NCBI GenBank assembly: GCA_009829735.1
Contig: CM020619.1
Coordinates: forward strand, 29,600,063-29,664,062
Direction of reading: 5' to 3'
Origin: Pyropia yezoensis
Taxonomy: Eukaryota; Rhodophyta; Bangiophyceae; Bangiales; Bangiaceae
DNA: 64,000 nucleotides
Shown here: positions 36,702-47,329 of the stretch, in pieces
Numbering within the stretch: position 1 is the stretch's first letter
Layout: each line of letters starts with the position of its first letter
Position numbers and translations under genes: made by a program
The notes under the pieces: generated by a model
What the model was told of the DNA's origin: nothing
What the model saw: the letters and a program-made list of their open reading frames with translations, nothing else
The model's database searches: none

Positions 36702-39290
36702 ATGCTGAGGATGGCAGCCTCCCGCCGCCCCGGCGCCGCATTTGTCGCGTGCGCCACGGCGGCACGGCCGCCGTCGGGGGCCGCGACCGTGTGGGCCGTG
36801 GCGCCGTCGTCGGCGGCGGCGACCACCGCAGCCGCCGCCGCCGCCAGGCACTCCCCGTCTGTGTCGGTGGCGGCTGCCACACGACGGGTGGGCGGCTGCC
36901 GGCGGGTGAGCGGCATCGGCGGCGGCGGCGGTGCGTGGCGCGCCTCTCCGGCTGGTGGATTCGCCCCAGCCACTACGGCGCTGCCGTCGCGGCGTCCGCG
37001 GCGGCGGGGCGCTACATCCCTGCCTGCCCCGCAGAGTGTTTCCATGTTGGCCGCCACGGGCGCCGACGGCGACGGCGACGGCGACGGCGATGGCACACCG
37101 CCGCTTCCCGACGACGGCACCGTTAGGGGGCCGCGAGACCCCGCGGCGGCGGCCGCGGCGGCGGCTGTGGCCGCCGGCAAGCCCGTCCTCCGCATCGCCG
37201 ATGTCCCCCACTGGGAGGCATTGTACGACGTAATAGTGGTGGGTGCCGGTCACGCCGGGTGCGAGGCGGCCATTTCTGCCTCCCGTCGTGGCGCGCGCAC
37301 CCTCCTGCTGACGCTCAACATGGACCGGGTGGCGTGGCAGCCGTGCAACCCGGCGGTGGGAGGCCCCGCCAAGTCGACGCTCGTCCACGAGGTGGATGCC
37401 CTGGGCGGCCTCATCGGCCGCCTCGCCGACCGCACCTACCTCCAGCGGCGAGTGCTCAACCGCTCCAAGGGGCCCGCCGTCTGGGCGCTCCGCGCGCAGA
37501 CGGACAAGCGGGAGTACTCGGTGGCGATGCGGGCGGTGCTGGACGAGGCGAGCAGCGGCGCGGGCTCCACCCTCGACGTGCGGGAGGGCATGGTCGACGA
37601 CCTCGTCCTCGACGCGAATGACGGGGTGGCGGGGGTGACGACCCACTTTGGGGGTGCCTTTCGCGCCCCTGCGGTGGTGCTGACGACGGGCACCTTCCTG
37701 GGCGGCACCATCTGGGTGGGCGCCAAGTCCCTCCCCGCGGGGCGGGCCGGGGAGATGGCGTCCTTTGGGCTCACCGAGACGCTCGGGGCGCTCGGCTTTG
37801 AGACGGGCCGCCTCAAGACGGGCACTCCCGCGCGCGTTGACTCGCGCTCGGTCGACTACTCGGTGATGGTGCCGCAGCCATCGGACGAGGACGATCACTG
37901 GTTTTCGTTTGACTCGACCGAGTGGGTGCGCCGGCCAACGGTGCCGTGCCACCTCACCCGTACCACCACCGCGACGCACGACCTCATCCGGGAGAACCTG
38001 CACCTGACGCCCAAGTATGGGGGGTTTATGACGTCTGCTGGCCCACGTTATTGCCCGTCTGTGGAGGACAAGGTGGTGCGCTTTGCGGGGCGAGAGTCGC
38101 ACCAAATCTTCCTTGAGCCCGAGGGCCGCACCATCCACGAGCTATACGTCCAGGGTTTTTCCACCGCCATGCCCGAGCACGTCCAGCTGGCTATGCTCCA
38201 CTCCCTCCCGGGGATGGAGGCGTGCAAAATGGTGCGACCGGCCTACTCGGTAGACTATGACTACCTGCCGGCCACACAGCTCTCGCGGACGCTGATGACC
38301 AAGACCGTCGCGGGGCTCTTTTTGGCGGGCCAGGTCTGTGGCACCACCGGCTACGAGGAGGCAGCAGCACAGGGCTGGGTCGCGGGCGTCAACGCCTCCC
38401 TGCATTCGGCATCGGCGCCCCTGTTGACCCTCCCCCGTGAGTCGTCGTTCATCGGCACCATGCTGGACGACCTGACGACCAAGGACCTCCGCGAGCCGTA
38501 CCGGGTGCTCACCTCCCGCTCAGAGTACCGGCTGCTGCTGCGGGCGGACAATGCGGACGCGCGGCTAACGCCCCTCGGGCGGTCCCTGGGCCTCGTGGAT
38601 GACCGCCTGTGGGGGGCGTACAATGCCAAGCAGGGACGCATTGCCGCCGAGGTGGCGCGCCTGGGCGTTACCCACGTGGGGCCCGACTCCGCCACCGGGC
38701 GGCTTGTGGCGGACCGCACCGGCGCGCCGCTGCGGTCTGGCGCGTCGCTGCTCGACGTCCTCCGTCGACCGGGCATGCACTATGGCGACCTAGAGGGCCT
38801 CGGCCTCACGTCTGTGCCCGCCGCCCCCGCCGCTGCGGCCGCTGCGGCGCCCCCGGCGAAAACCCCCGCCCTCGCCACGGCGTACGAAAAAGAGCGGGTT
38901 GAGACAGAGATCAAGTACGCTGGCTACATCACCCGCCAGGCCGAGGACGTGGCCCGGGTGACGGCCCAGGCGGGGCTGCTCCTGCCTGCCTCCCTCGACT
39001 ACGCCGCCATCCCCGGCCTCCGTACGGAGGCGCGGGAAAAGCTCGGGCGGGTGCGCCCTGAGACGCTCGGCCAGGCGGGGCGGATGGCGGGGGTGAACCC
39101 CGCCGACGTGGCGGTGCTGCTCGTGCACGTGGAGCGGGAGCGGCGGCAGGAGGGGCAGGCCGCCCGGTCGGCGGCCAAGCATGCAGACCGGGTGGCGGCG
39201 CAGACGGCGCGGGCGGTGGCGGCCGCCGCCCGCGCCGCTGCGGCGCCATCGGAGCAGGCCGCGCCGGTGGCGGCGCGGGGGGGGGACTAG
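36702..39290 (+). CDS. mnmG: MnmG/GidA/MTO1, tRNA uridine 5-carboxymethylaminomethyl modification enzyme
   Basis: FAD-dependent partner of MnmE that modifies U34 of organellar tRNAs. Seen: a FAD-binding GAGHAGCEAA motif (about residue 180), a CNPAVGGPAKSTLVHEVDALGG block, the FLGGTIWVG region, GRLKTGTPAR, MTSAGPRYCPSVEDK, and AGQVCGTTGYEEAAAQG. The C-terminal MnmE-binding helical domain follows a short Ala/Pro insertion (about 705-720). The ATG at 36702 is chosen because the frame further upstream lacks an ATG. The first about 165 residues are Ala/Arg/Gly-rich and non-conserved, fitting an organelle transit peptide plus linker. The bacterial length is about 630, here 862 because of this extension and an Ala/Arg/Gln-rich tail. 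Intronless. Plastid or mitochondrial targeting cannot be decided by eye. Confidence 0.95.
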   Translation: MLRMAASRRPGAAFVACATAARPPSGAATVWAVAPSSAAATTAAAAAARHSPSVSVAAATRRVGGCRRVSGIGGGGGAWRASPAGGFAPATTALPSRRPRRRGATSLPAPQSVSMLAATGADGDGDGDGDGTPPLPDDGTVRGPRDPAAAAAAAAVAAGKPVLRIADVPHWEALYDVIVVGAGHAGCEAAISASRRGARTLLLTLNMDRVAWQPCNPAVGGPAKSTLVHEVDALGGLIGRLADRTYLQRRVLNRSKGPAVWALRAQTDKREYSVAMRAVLDEASSGAGSTLDVREGMVDDLVLDANDGVAGVTTHFGGAFRAPAVVLTTGTFLGGTIWVGAKSLPAGRAGEMASFGLTETLGALGFETGRLKTGTPARVDSRSVDYSVMVPQPSDEDDHWFSFDSTEWVRRPTVPCHLTRTTTATHDLIRENLHLTPKYGGFMTSAGPRYCPSVEDKVVRFAGRESHQIFLEPEGRTIHELYVQGFSTAMPEHVQLAMLHSLPGMEACKMVRPAYSVDYDYLPATQLSRTLMTKTVAGLFLAGQVCGTTGYEEAAAQGWVAGVNASLHSASAPLLTLPRESSFIGTMLDDLTTKDLREPYRVLTSRSEYRLLLRADNADARLTPLGRSLGLVDDRLWGAYNAKQGRIAAEVARLGVTHVGPDSATGRLVADRTGAPLRSGASLLDVLRRPGMHYGDLEGLGLTSVPAAPAAAAAAAPPAKTPALATAYEKERVETEIKYAGYITRQAEDVARVTAQAGLLLPASLDYAAIPGLRTEAREKLGRVRPETLGQAGRMAGVNPADVAVLLVHVERERRQEGQAARSAAKHADRVAAQTARAVAAAARAAAAPSEQAAPVAARGGD

Positions 39291-40545
39291 CGTCGTGCGT
39301 GTGGGCAGCTGGCGGGGGCCGTGGAGGGGGCTGGCTGGCAGCGCCGTCTGGTGAGGCGATGGACCCGGCCGGTGGGCCGTGTAGCGATCCGCTTCGCAGC
39401 CGTCTCCTGCCTCTTTGCTTCTTTGCACCGGCAAGCGGGCATCCTTAAAAGTTGTGAACGGCACAGTCAGACAGCCACTCTTGGTTGCTGAGCAGACGGC
39501 CGTCTGCGGGCGACGCGCGGCTTCCCTCTCACTTCGCAAGCGTCCTCTGTGGCCCGCGACCGACTTCGCCCGTCGGTGACCAAGACCACCCCCCCCCCCC
39601 CATTCCCCTTCCCTGCCTCGCTCCCCGGAAGTGGGTACCCTCCCTGATTACTGGCTTGGCAATGCTCGCCGCCGACACCACCGCCACCGTCGGGCGGGCG
39701 GTGGTGTACACAGTGGCAGCGACGGGCGGCCCGCGTCTTCCCGCCGGGCGCGCGCCTCGCGGTCTGGGATGCCCGCCACCACCGCGACGCGGTCGCTTGG
39801 CCCGCCACTGACGCTGCGCTGGCGCTCACTGCCGCCACCCTGTGCCTGTGACCCCCCAACCTTGGCAGGAGCCATCAGCGACCGGATGGGTAGGTGCGAC
39901 AGGGTGTAAATGGCAGACCGTCACCACAGCGGCGGGCGGATGGCCTTTGTACCTGTTGGCAAGCTGAACAAGTCGTGCGCCGGCTCTCTCCATGATTCTG
40001 CGGCCTCATGGGGCGAGCCCGCGCAGGCTGCAAGGTCATGCGGCGAGCCTGCGCAGGATTTGTACAGCTTGACGTCACGCGCGTGATGGACGTGGAGCAG
40101 GTACGCGCACAACGACGCCACCCACTGGTCTGGTGCCGACGCCAGGAGCTGTAGGCGGCTGGGCGACCCGACCTGTTGCCCCCCGCATGCGTTGACCCCA
40201 CCTACGCTCGGAGTCTTGCACGACGCCCACCGATTCAAGTACTCTGCCACGTGGCTGTCAGTTGCAGGGATGGCCGCGAGAAGTACGTAATGCCACGCTG
40301 TGAGCATGCGCTCAGGGCCGGCTCGTGGGAAGGCCGACTTGATTGCTGGGCCGTGCGGTTGCCTCGCGCACGACGGCGGCGAAACCGTGACCGTGATGCT
40401 GATGACCGGGCCGCTCGCGGCCGCTCTTCCCGTTCTTCCGTTCGAGTAGGTGGCCTGGTCCTGGTGCCCTGCATTTTCCCCGCCTTGCGTCGCGTTTTTT
40501 AGCGGCCAGGATTCCTCTGCTGGCTGTCTGCCCGTTGACCACGTC
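39291..40545. other. Intergenic region, no supported gene
   Basis: About 1.25 kb between mnmG and SRP9. It has a run of C at 39587-39600 and a near-duplicate pair of GCGAGCC(T/C)GCGCAGG words near 40013-40055. Open frames here have biased composition and no recognised domain. Confidence 0.5.
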
Positions 40546-41035
40546 ATGCCTTATGCTACAACATGGGATGAGTTTGCAGAGACGGCGCAGGCCCTTTTCC
40601 TGGCTCATCCGTCGCGGGTATGTCGTGGGCTCTGCATATCGGTTATTGTTGTATTCTGCGGGGCCCTCAGTTCCTTTCTGCTCATCTCTACCGCGTTCGC
40701 TATTTTTTTGTTTTCGTTCTGTCTGTTCCACGGCTGACGATTGTAGCTTCACATTACCTCTAAATGCCTGGGGGGTTGTGCGACTCCAATATCCCGCTTC
40801 ATCCGTTGTGTTCCTTGTTAATGGATGGCTGTAGACAAGACACAGCTGGAAGTATCGAGGCAAGGACGGGGTCTTGGTGCTCAAGGTGACCAACGACGTC
40901 AAGACGGTGAAGTACCGCACCACATCCCGGACAGAGCTGCGGCGACTGGAGGACTTGACCGGCTGGATGATGGAGCGAATGACAGCCGAGGGGGTGAATG
41001 ACGAAGAGCTGTCTGCCGCTCCGCCCAGGGCGTGA
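40546..41035 (+). CDS. SRP9: Signal recognition particle 9 kDa protein, two exons
   Basis: Exon 1 is 40546-40617 (24 codons) and exon 2 is 40835-41035, with a 217-bp intron (GTATGT...CTGTAG), phase 0, giving 90 residues. The product starts MPYATTWDEFAETAQALFLA and continues TRHSWKYRGKDGVLVLKVTN after the splice. This matches the SRP9 plan (TW.EF....LF..P ... KYRH.DG.L.LKVTD) in plants and animals. SRP9 pairs with SRP14 on the Alu domain of SRP RNA in the cytosol and slows translation during ER targeting. The family is 86-105 aa long. Too short and too split to show as a single long ORF. Confidence rests on the conserved core and the exact splice phase. Confidence 0.88.
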
Positions 41036-41365
41036 CGCGGGGTCAGCAGCAGCTGTAGGAGCGACTATTGACAACTGGCTGCTATCGGAAGGGGCCTTTG
41101 TGCGCGCGTCGGTCACACATGTTCTGGACGTTGGCGCTCGCAGGCAGGTGCCGCAGCGGGCATAGACATTGACTTGTGCTCTTCCTGATTCAGACCCTCA
41201 TTTGCGGTCGTGGACCGGTCGTGCTACTGTTGTCGTGTCGACGTCTTTCAAAGATGGCAATGATGCATAGCAGCAGGCTTTTTCCGGTCGAGCAGGCCAC
41301 AAATACATACACAGTTTCTGTCTCTGTCTACTCACATTCCCAGTTCGTTCATCGAGTGAACAGAA
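41036..41365. other. Convergent intergenic spacer SRP9 / BAP31-like
   Basis: 330 bp between the two stop codons. Nothing recognised apart from the likely shared 3' UTR region. Confidence 0.5.
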
Positions 41366-42236
41366 TTACTTGTTCTTCAGGTCGCCCATCTCCACGCCCG
41401 CTGCGTCTGCCACGTTAGTCGCGTTGGCCCGCTTCCTCACACCCCCTCGCACAGTCTTTTCGCCGTCTGGAAGGGTGGTGACCTTGCCCGGTGTCACAGC
41501 GGACCCGCCCTGATTGAGCCGAGTCTCCAACGCAGTGATGGCCTCGAGCGAGATCGCGCTCTCGTTGGACATCTCCACCAGCCGACGGATGACAAACAGC
41601 AGGGTGAGTGTCATGCCGGACAGGTACAGGTTGCGCTCCGCACGGAACTTGCGCTGGCGGTCAAAAGAGGTCTGCTGGAAAGACGCGTTGCCACCAGAAA
41701 TGGGGTCAACCGGGCCTGACGCGTTCGAGTCGCTAGGCGCGTACTTCTTCTCCAGGCGTTGCAGGTCCTGTGAGTTAAGCCAAAACCGGGGGGTGCGATG
41801 AAACAACAGTGGTGCCACAAAGCAAGGAGGTCACAAACAATCAGACATGAGGCACTCCACGGCACAGGTCAGAACTCGGAACGAGAGGCACTTGAGACCA
41901 CGTCGGTCACCATCGCAACAATACGCATGAGAGACAGCAAGCGAGAGAACACAGCGCAAGGCCACCAGCCAAGGTGGGTCGTCGAGATAAGTGACATAAG
42001 ACCCCATACCCAAGGCGGACACAACCCCAACGTACCTGCACGCTGTCCCACACAGCAAACATCAGCGCCAGGGTCGCAAAGCGCAGGAAGAAGCTCAGCT
42101 TGTCTCCAATCTTGTGATGGTAGATGAAACGCGCAATGCCATTGCGAATCACAATGGGCAGCGGCGCGACCAGAACGGCGGTGAAGACGAGCTCCACACA
42201 CAGCGTCGCAAAGACGGCCAGCCAAACGACACTCAT
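41366..42236 (-). CDS. BAP31-like ER membrane protein, two exons
   Basis: Exon 1 is 42036-42236 (67 codons, ATG at 42236) and exon 2 is 41366-41767. The intron has GTACG at its start and CACAG at its end, phase 0, giving 200 residues. Exon 1 encodes two hydrophobic helices (FATLCVELVFTAVLVAPLPI and LRFATLALMFAVWDSV). Exon 2 encodes the family motif region FRAERNLYLSGMTLTLLFVIRR, with the third membrane helix, then a helical ISLEAITALETRLNQ segment. BAP29/BAP31 proteins sit in the ER membrane and act in export and quality control of membrane proteins. The tail is shorter than animal BAP31 (about 246 aa), lacks an obvious KKXX retrieval signal, and ends DLKNK. Confidence 0.85.
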
Positions 42237-43959
42237 GGTCGCGGGCAGACGCGGGCAGTCGGGCAACAGGAGGGCAGTAGAACGAGATGAGGAGACTAAA
42301 CAACAGCAACTACGCGAGAGAAAGAGGCGACGTGGAGGGATGTTTTGGTACAGAGGGGGGGTGACACCATTCAACAGAAGCGTCACAGCCCCGCCCTCGA
42401 GCTTCGGATACCGACCGAGCATCGGTGCAAAGCAACAGGACGATCAGCGGGTTTGCACGTGTGACAGCAATCAAGACTCAAGAATGAAGTGTCAGCAGAG
42501 TGCCACGCGCGTGCACTTATGTTTTACTTGTCCCATTCTTGAGTTTACCGACAGCGTCCAGAATTCTTGAGAAGCGCTTCAGTGTGACTGATTGGAGATT
42601 GTAATGTGCTCAACATCTCATATCTCGCTATCACGTGTCTTTGTACGCGACATGCGCTGCGCTTGCGAGCGACCCACAGCGGCCAACGATTTTCATTGGT
42701 GTTCGCGCAGATATGCCCATCATGATGATTCTGCCTCGGCCGCGGGCGACAGCCAGCCAGGAGTCGTGGTCCTCGTCCAGGCCAGCGTTGGAGGGGGCAG
42801 CTGGAACACTAGCCCAAGGCGCCCCCTCTTTGACCTCATGTGGGGGGGGATCACTGGGGGTGCCTGGACAGGCACACTCGCCGACAGAGCTCTGTCTAGA
42901 GGCTCTGTGCGCCCATTTGTGCTGTCCACCTGTCTCCTTTTAGTTGGTTTGATCTGTGTCCCAAACGCTGCCCTGTGTCCAGGCGTGCAGAGCGCGTCTG
43001 TGCGTGGGCTGTTCAAGAGCTCGCAACCGCGCGCTGCTCGTGATGCCGCGTCGCTCGCCCAGTCGTTGTCACGGTTGCCCCTCCCTCCCCAGCGCACACA
43101 GCCTACCGTCATCGACGTCTCGGAGGCGGGTGTGCATAGACATATATAATGTCTTTGATCATGCCGCTCACAACATCCACAGCACTGCGGTGGCTCAACA
43201 GAGAAAGATGGGGGCTCCGTGCACCATCCAGTCAGGGAGCTATCGTGCCCGCGTGGACGGGGGCGTCGCTGGAGAGAGGGAGCTGTGCCGGGCAAAAGAA
43301 AGGCGGCAGAAACACGACCTAGTCTCAAGAGAAATAGCCGTGTCCGACAGATCATGAACCACCGACTCACGGCGGTCACAGCGCCCTAAAAAATAGAATC
43401 ACACGGTCGGTGCCTTACGTTGCTTTTTGGGCCCCAATGCCGGAGGGGGAGTCGTGGGGGGAGCATGGAGGCGCGCAGATACAGCACCACTTGACGTACC
43501 GTGCCCTAGAGTGTTGCGTGTGCGGCGGCTCGTCCATCGCGCAGCAGAAGGGCGTGTGGGGATTGGGGCGAAGATAAGGCGAAGGACGTCTGGGATGCTA
43601 CAGGCAGTAGCATCTGTTGCGACGGGGAACGGAGGAGGCGGACGGGGTTCGGGGGCTGTGCTGATGAAGAATCGGTTGGTGTGTCCAAAATAGTCGCTTG
43701 AGAGCTCAACTAGTTTTCTGAGGGCGCCACGTGTGCTGTAAGGGGCTTTGAGGCAGGAGACCGCCCTTACCTGGGCGTGTGGCACTAAAGCTGTAGGCGA
43801 TTCTGTTCGGGTTCCTGGGGATCGTGGGCAGACCAGCGCCATTCGCGGCATTGCCTGTCTCTCCTCTCATCGCATCCCCACAGCTATCGTCTGCACTCGC
43901 CCACACCCCCCCCACCGTCTTTTGCTTGCCTATGCTACCCACTTCCCACAAGGGGTGCA
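42237..43959. other. Intergenic region with unsupported open frames
   Basis: About 1.7 kb between the BAP31-like and NTR-like genes. A - strand frame at 43399-43851 (about 150 codons, ending PKKQRKAPTV) has varied composition and could be a small gene. A + strand frame at 42592-43149 has a hydrophobic stretch. Neither has a recognised domain or convincing splice pattern, so neither is called. Confidence 0.35.
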
Positions 43960-44448
43960 TCAGTACGACACGCGACGTGCCGGGCACACCTGGTCGTTGG
44001 CCCGCCGAAGGACGCGGCGGTCGTCGGCAGAGACCTCCTCCCATGTCTTGGTCGTATCACACGAGCTGACTTGGAACTTGCCGTCCAGCCCCGACGAGCG
44101 GAGGAGAAACACGTACTCGGTCCCCACCGTAAGCCGAATGCCACAGAGCGCCCCGTTGGCGCCGCTCGTAATGGCAATGGCCCGCGGGAGGCACCCCTTG
44201 TAGGCGGTGACCACGTCCGCCACCCACTCGGCGCGCTCGGTCTGCTGGGCGATGGGGTCGGGCAAGAAGACCGTCTTGGTCACCTTCGCCCGGACCGCGT
44301 ACACCACAGCGGCGACCGCGTCTGCAAAGGGGGGGGGGCGCGCGCAGGAGCAGGCCGCCGCGGGGGTGGTGGCTACCGCCGCGGCTACCGCGACCGCCGC
44401 GGCTACCGCCATGGCCAAGCGGAGGGGGGTGAGCACACGGGCCATCAT
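43960..44448 (-). CDS. Secreted NTR/TIMP-like domain protein (162 aa)
   Basis: Starts MMARVLTPLRLAMAVAAAVA, a clear signal peptide with Ala-rich hydrophobic core, cleaved near AAA-CSC so that the mature chain begins with Cys. That N-terminal C-x-C (CSCARPPPFADAV) followed by beta-strand blocks (VVYAVRAKVTKTVF, AEWVADVVTAYKGCL, GALCGIRLTVGTEYVFLL, FQVSSCDTTKTWEEVS) is the plan of the netrin/TIMP module, with Cys near 98, 110 and 134 able to pair. In animal TIMPs the free N-terminal Cys blocks metalloprotease zinc. Whether that holds here is unknown. An extracellular location is likely. Intronless. Confidence 0.75.
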   Translation of the reverse strand: MMARVLTPLRLAMAVAAAVAVAAAVATTPAAACSCARPPPFADAVAAVVYAVRAKVTKTVFLPDPIAQQTERAEWVADVVTAYKGCLPRAIAITSGANGALCGIRLTVGTEYVFLLRSSGLDGKFQVSSCDTTKTWEEVSADDRRVLRRANDQVCPARRVSY

Positions 44449-46090
44449 GGCGAGAGAGGGAGCGGGCGGGCGGAAGAGCGGATCGGCAGGGAGGGGAGAG
44501 GGGGTGGGGGGGGTGGGAGCCGGAAAAAGAGAGAAGAAAAAGTGGGAAGCGTGGGTGGTAGTGGTGGTGGTGGTGGTTGGACGGGCCTGCGGCAGCGGAG
44601 TGAGTGGGGCGGGAAGAGGGGGCGGTTTTGGGTAGAAGGAGGGGGCGGAGCTCGCTAGGGACTGAGGGGGAGCGGGGGGAGCAGAAAGGCCCCGTCCAGG
44701 AAACGCGGTGGACGGCTCTGGGGGGCAGCATGGATAGACGGTGGCAGACGCAGCCGCCGACCGACCGCGGCGGGTGCGGCCAAGCCGACCGGCGGGGCGG
44801 AATGCCGGAGGCCACACCCGCAGAGGCCACCGGGCAATGGCGCGGGGTGGGGAGGGGGGGGGGGAGGGGAGGGTCACCCGCCCACGCGCTGCGGGCGGTG
44901 GGGGCGCCCAAGCGAAGTGGCAGCGGCGGGCAGCCGTCGACATCGCCCCACCCCCCCTCTGTCCCCCCACGCCGTCCATCCCCCCCCCCTACCGGCCGTC
45001 CTTCCCCCCTGTCTCTTCCCACTGCCCTGCCCAGCGGTTGCTCCGCGGCCCCACTGCCGCGACTGTCTAGTGGCGCGGCGCCACGCGTACGCGGCGGACT
45101 GGCGGAAACGCATACCCACCCACAGAAGATTGTCTGCGGCGCTGCCGTCGCCGTTGCCGCTCGCAATGATGCCCACTGCGTCGGTGTGAGAGCGCGCGCG
45201 CGCGCGCCTCGACGCGCACGCGCGCGGCACAGCCAAGCCATCCGGGAGGGCGGGGAGGGGGGGGCGCGCTGTGACAGCGCGGTCGCTGTTTGTTCATCTC
45301 GTGGCGGACGCTCCCCCTCGCCCCCCACGGATCGACTTCCCTCCCCCCTACGGATGAAGCGACAGAGGATGGGGTGGTGCGTATGGAAGTACACGTGGGC
45401 AAGCGCTGTCAGCTTACCATCTTCCCCCCCCCCCCGCCCGCCCCCCCCTCCCCCTTCTCCGCCCGCCTCTTCCATGCAGGGTGCGTGACGCGGGCCGTCT
45501 GGGCGCATCATCGCCATGGTTCCCCCCCCCGTCCTCCTCACCAGACTCGTCGCCCTGCGCCCGTGAGGGTGGCACGAGGGTTCCCCACCACGGCGTGGGG
45601 TGGCGCTCGCTCCGCCTCGGCCTCGGCCACGCTGCGTGAGCCGCGCGGGGGGATGCACCGACGCGTGGGCCGTGACGTCCAAACCGCGCCGCGCCCGACC
45701 AAAAGTGAAGGGCGCCGATTCTCACAGTCTACCGTACAGTACATTGGCATTGAATTGGCCGTCGACTGAAAAGAGCAGACGGGGGACGGAAGCGTACACC
45801 TCATCCTGCGGCGCTCGTTTCGCCACTCACACGTCGTACGGGGTCCCATTGCTCCCTTGCAGTCGTGCGTATCGCAAGACTTTTTTTTTGCCACTTCCAA
45901 CGTTGGTCGTCGAGCGGGGGCCGGCGTTCCACCGTCCCCCAGCCGGCGCCCCACCCCCCCGGCCGGGGGTGGGGGCCTCCACCCACCACCCTTGCACCCC
46001 TGCGTCCGACCTGGCGCCCCCGCCCCGCGCCAGCACCGCCCTGGCCGCGGCGGTAAACGCGCGCGGCGCCATCGTCTCGTTCTCCCGAAT
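44449..46090. other. Intergenic region rich in homopurine/homopyrimidine and CG tracts
   Basis: About 1.6 kb with GGT repeats near 44556-44580, a (CG)n tract at 45189-45206 and poly-C tracts near 45424-45460. Long open frames exist on both strands, but their content is Pro/Arg/Gly of GC-rich shadow type. No gene supported. Confidence 0.5.
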
Positions 46091-46227
46091 CCCCGTCGAA
46101 CCCCCGGTTTCGACGGGGTCTCGACGGGCCTCGGGAAGCCCCGTCGAACGCGCCTTTCGATGGAAATTCGATGGGGGACTCGACGGGGAAACGTTCGATG
46201 GGGCTCGAAGGGGACTCCCCATCGAAC
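46091..46227. repeat. Cluster of about ten inverted TCGAYGGGG motifs
   Basis: Within 137 bp the words CCCCGTCGAA, TTTCGACGGGG, TCTCGACGGG, TTTCGATGG, ATTCGATGGGG, CTCGACGGGG, GTTCGATGGGG, CTCGAAGGGG and CCCCATCGAA follow each other in both orientations, at irregular spacing. Could be a structured satellite remnant or a multi-site binding region. Confidence 0.8.
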
Positions 46228-47116
46228 AAAACCTCGAGACATTCGTCCCAAAGGATGACATTTCTGGTGACAAGAACGATTTGTCGTGTGAGCCGGCCAC
46301 CTGCTCGAGCGTCACGCAACCTTCTTGAGCTCTCGTTGGATGATCACAAAGCTGACAGTATCGTACAGACCAATGGATGAAATTGTAAAATCATCTAAAA
46401 ATCAAAGAATATGTCAAACATGGATCGGGACTGTATCGGACCGACACGTTCTCATGCACGCACTTCTTCTAGTCAAGTGCACGAACCACTACTACCAACT
46501 CTCGCTCTCTCGCAAATCGGAGACCACCACGGTCCTTACAACAGGCAGCCTCCCTGTCCCGCCCGCCCCCCCCCCCACCCCCCGCCGCCCACGCACCCAC
46601 ACGCCCCGGCGGTCGGGTTGCGGCCGCTGCAGCCGGCCCGCGACGGCGTCGCGGGCTGCCGGCGGCGGGCGGCTGGAGGCGGGCGCCGCGGGCGGCTGTC
46701 GGCGGCACCTGGCGGGCGGCCGCCAACCTGCCCTACGACCTCGTCCTATTGCGGCATTCCAATTGCCACAGCAATAACTCGAATGCTTATATTTTGCCCA
46801 GAATCCCATGCTCTCGATCACGCGCTTGCACGCGCGAGAGGCGGCCTCGTGGGTGGCTTTGGAGCCCTTGCAGCTGGCGTCAAAAGTAATAAAACACCAG
46901 ATTATCTGCGAACAAAGCCTGCCTAAAATGCCGGCGAAGATTCCGGGTTCGTAAGCGTGCAGATGTTCGTGACGATGGCGTTATTAGCGAAGCTCCTATG
47001 TGAAGCAGCCCGGGACCACCATCAGGGTGGGGTTGTGTTGAAATCTTCAAGGTGGGGTTGGGTTGTGCTCGCACTTGAATGCACGAGCGTCGCGCGTGTC
47101 ATCTGGTCATCTGGCA
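46228..47116. other. Intergenic, no supported gene
   Basis: About 0.9 kb with a C-rich run near 46558-46600 and some A/T-richer sequence at 46380-46440 and 46880-46920. No gene or known element recognised before the retroelement remnant at 47117. Confidence 0.5.
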
Positions 47117-47304
47117 GTGATATAAAACTCGATCAACTCAGACACGTGTCAGTATCCCTCGGGGGAAAGGGACAGGAAACACAGAAAGGGGAACTATGAG
47201 AGTGGTATGCCTGTTGCCTCACGTGGACAAGACAGATCTCCCACCGTACTCCGGCCAGAATCATGTTCATAGCGCGCCGGAAAGTTGCCGGCGCATTACA
47301 CAGC
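47117..47304 (-). mobile_element. Chimeric gypsy remnant: RT fragment joined to an E1-like LTR fragment
   Basis: 47117-47222 matches, inverted, the 3' part of the E1 LTR (about 18113-18235). 47233-47304 matches the RT segment of E2 near 6119-6190, sense on the - strand. In element sense a piece of RT is followed directly by LTR end, so most of pol and everything after it is missing. Strongly truncated fossil, probably formed by template switching or deletion. It lies just 3' of the Nudix gene. Confidence 0.8.
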
Positions 47305-47329
47305 CGGCGCCCCCAACCCCCCTCCTCCT

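Noticed and set aside
36618-38138. Long - strand open frame opposite mnmG
   Set aside because: It is the Arg/His/Gly-rich complement of the conserved mnmG coding sequence.
45189-45206. (CG)n tract as a functional Z-DNA site
   Set aside because: A simple repeat in a GC-rich region with no neighbouring evidence.
44057-45682. Long - strand open frame of 541 codons over the NTR gene and upstream
   Set aside because: Composition is Pro/Arg/Gly/His of the kind made by GC-rich DNA in a wrong frame, and the true NTR gene with signal peptide explains the region.
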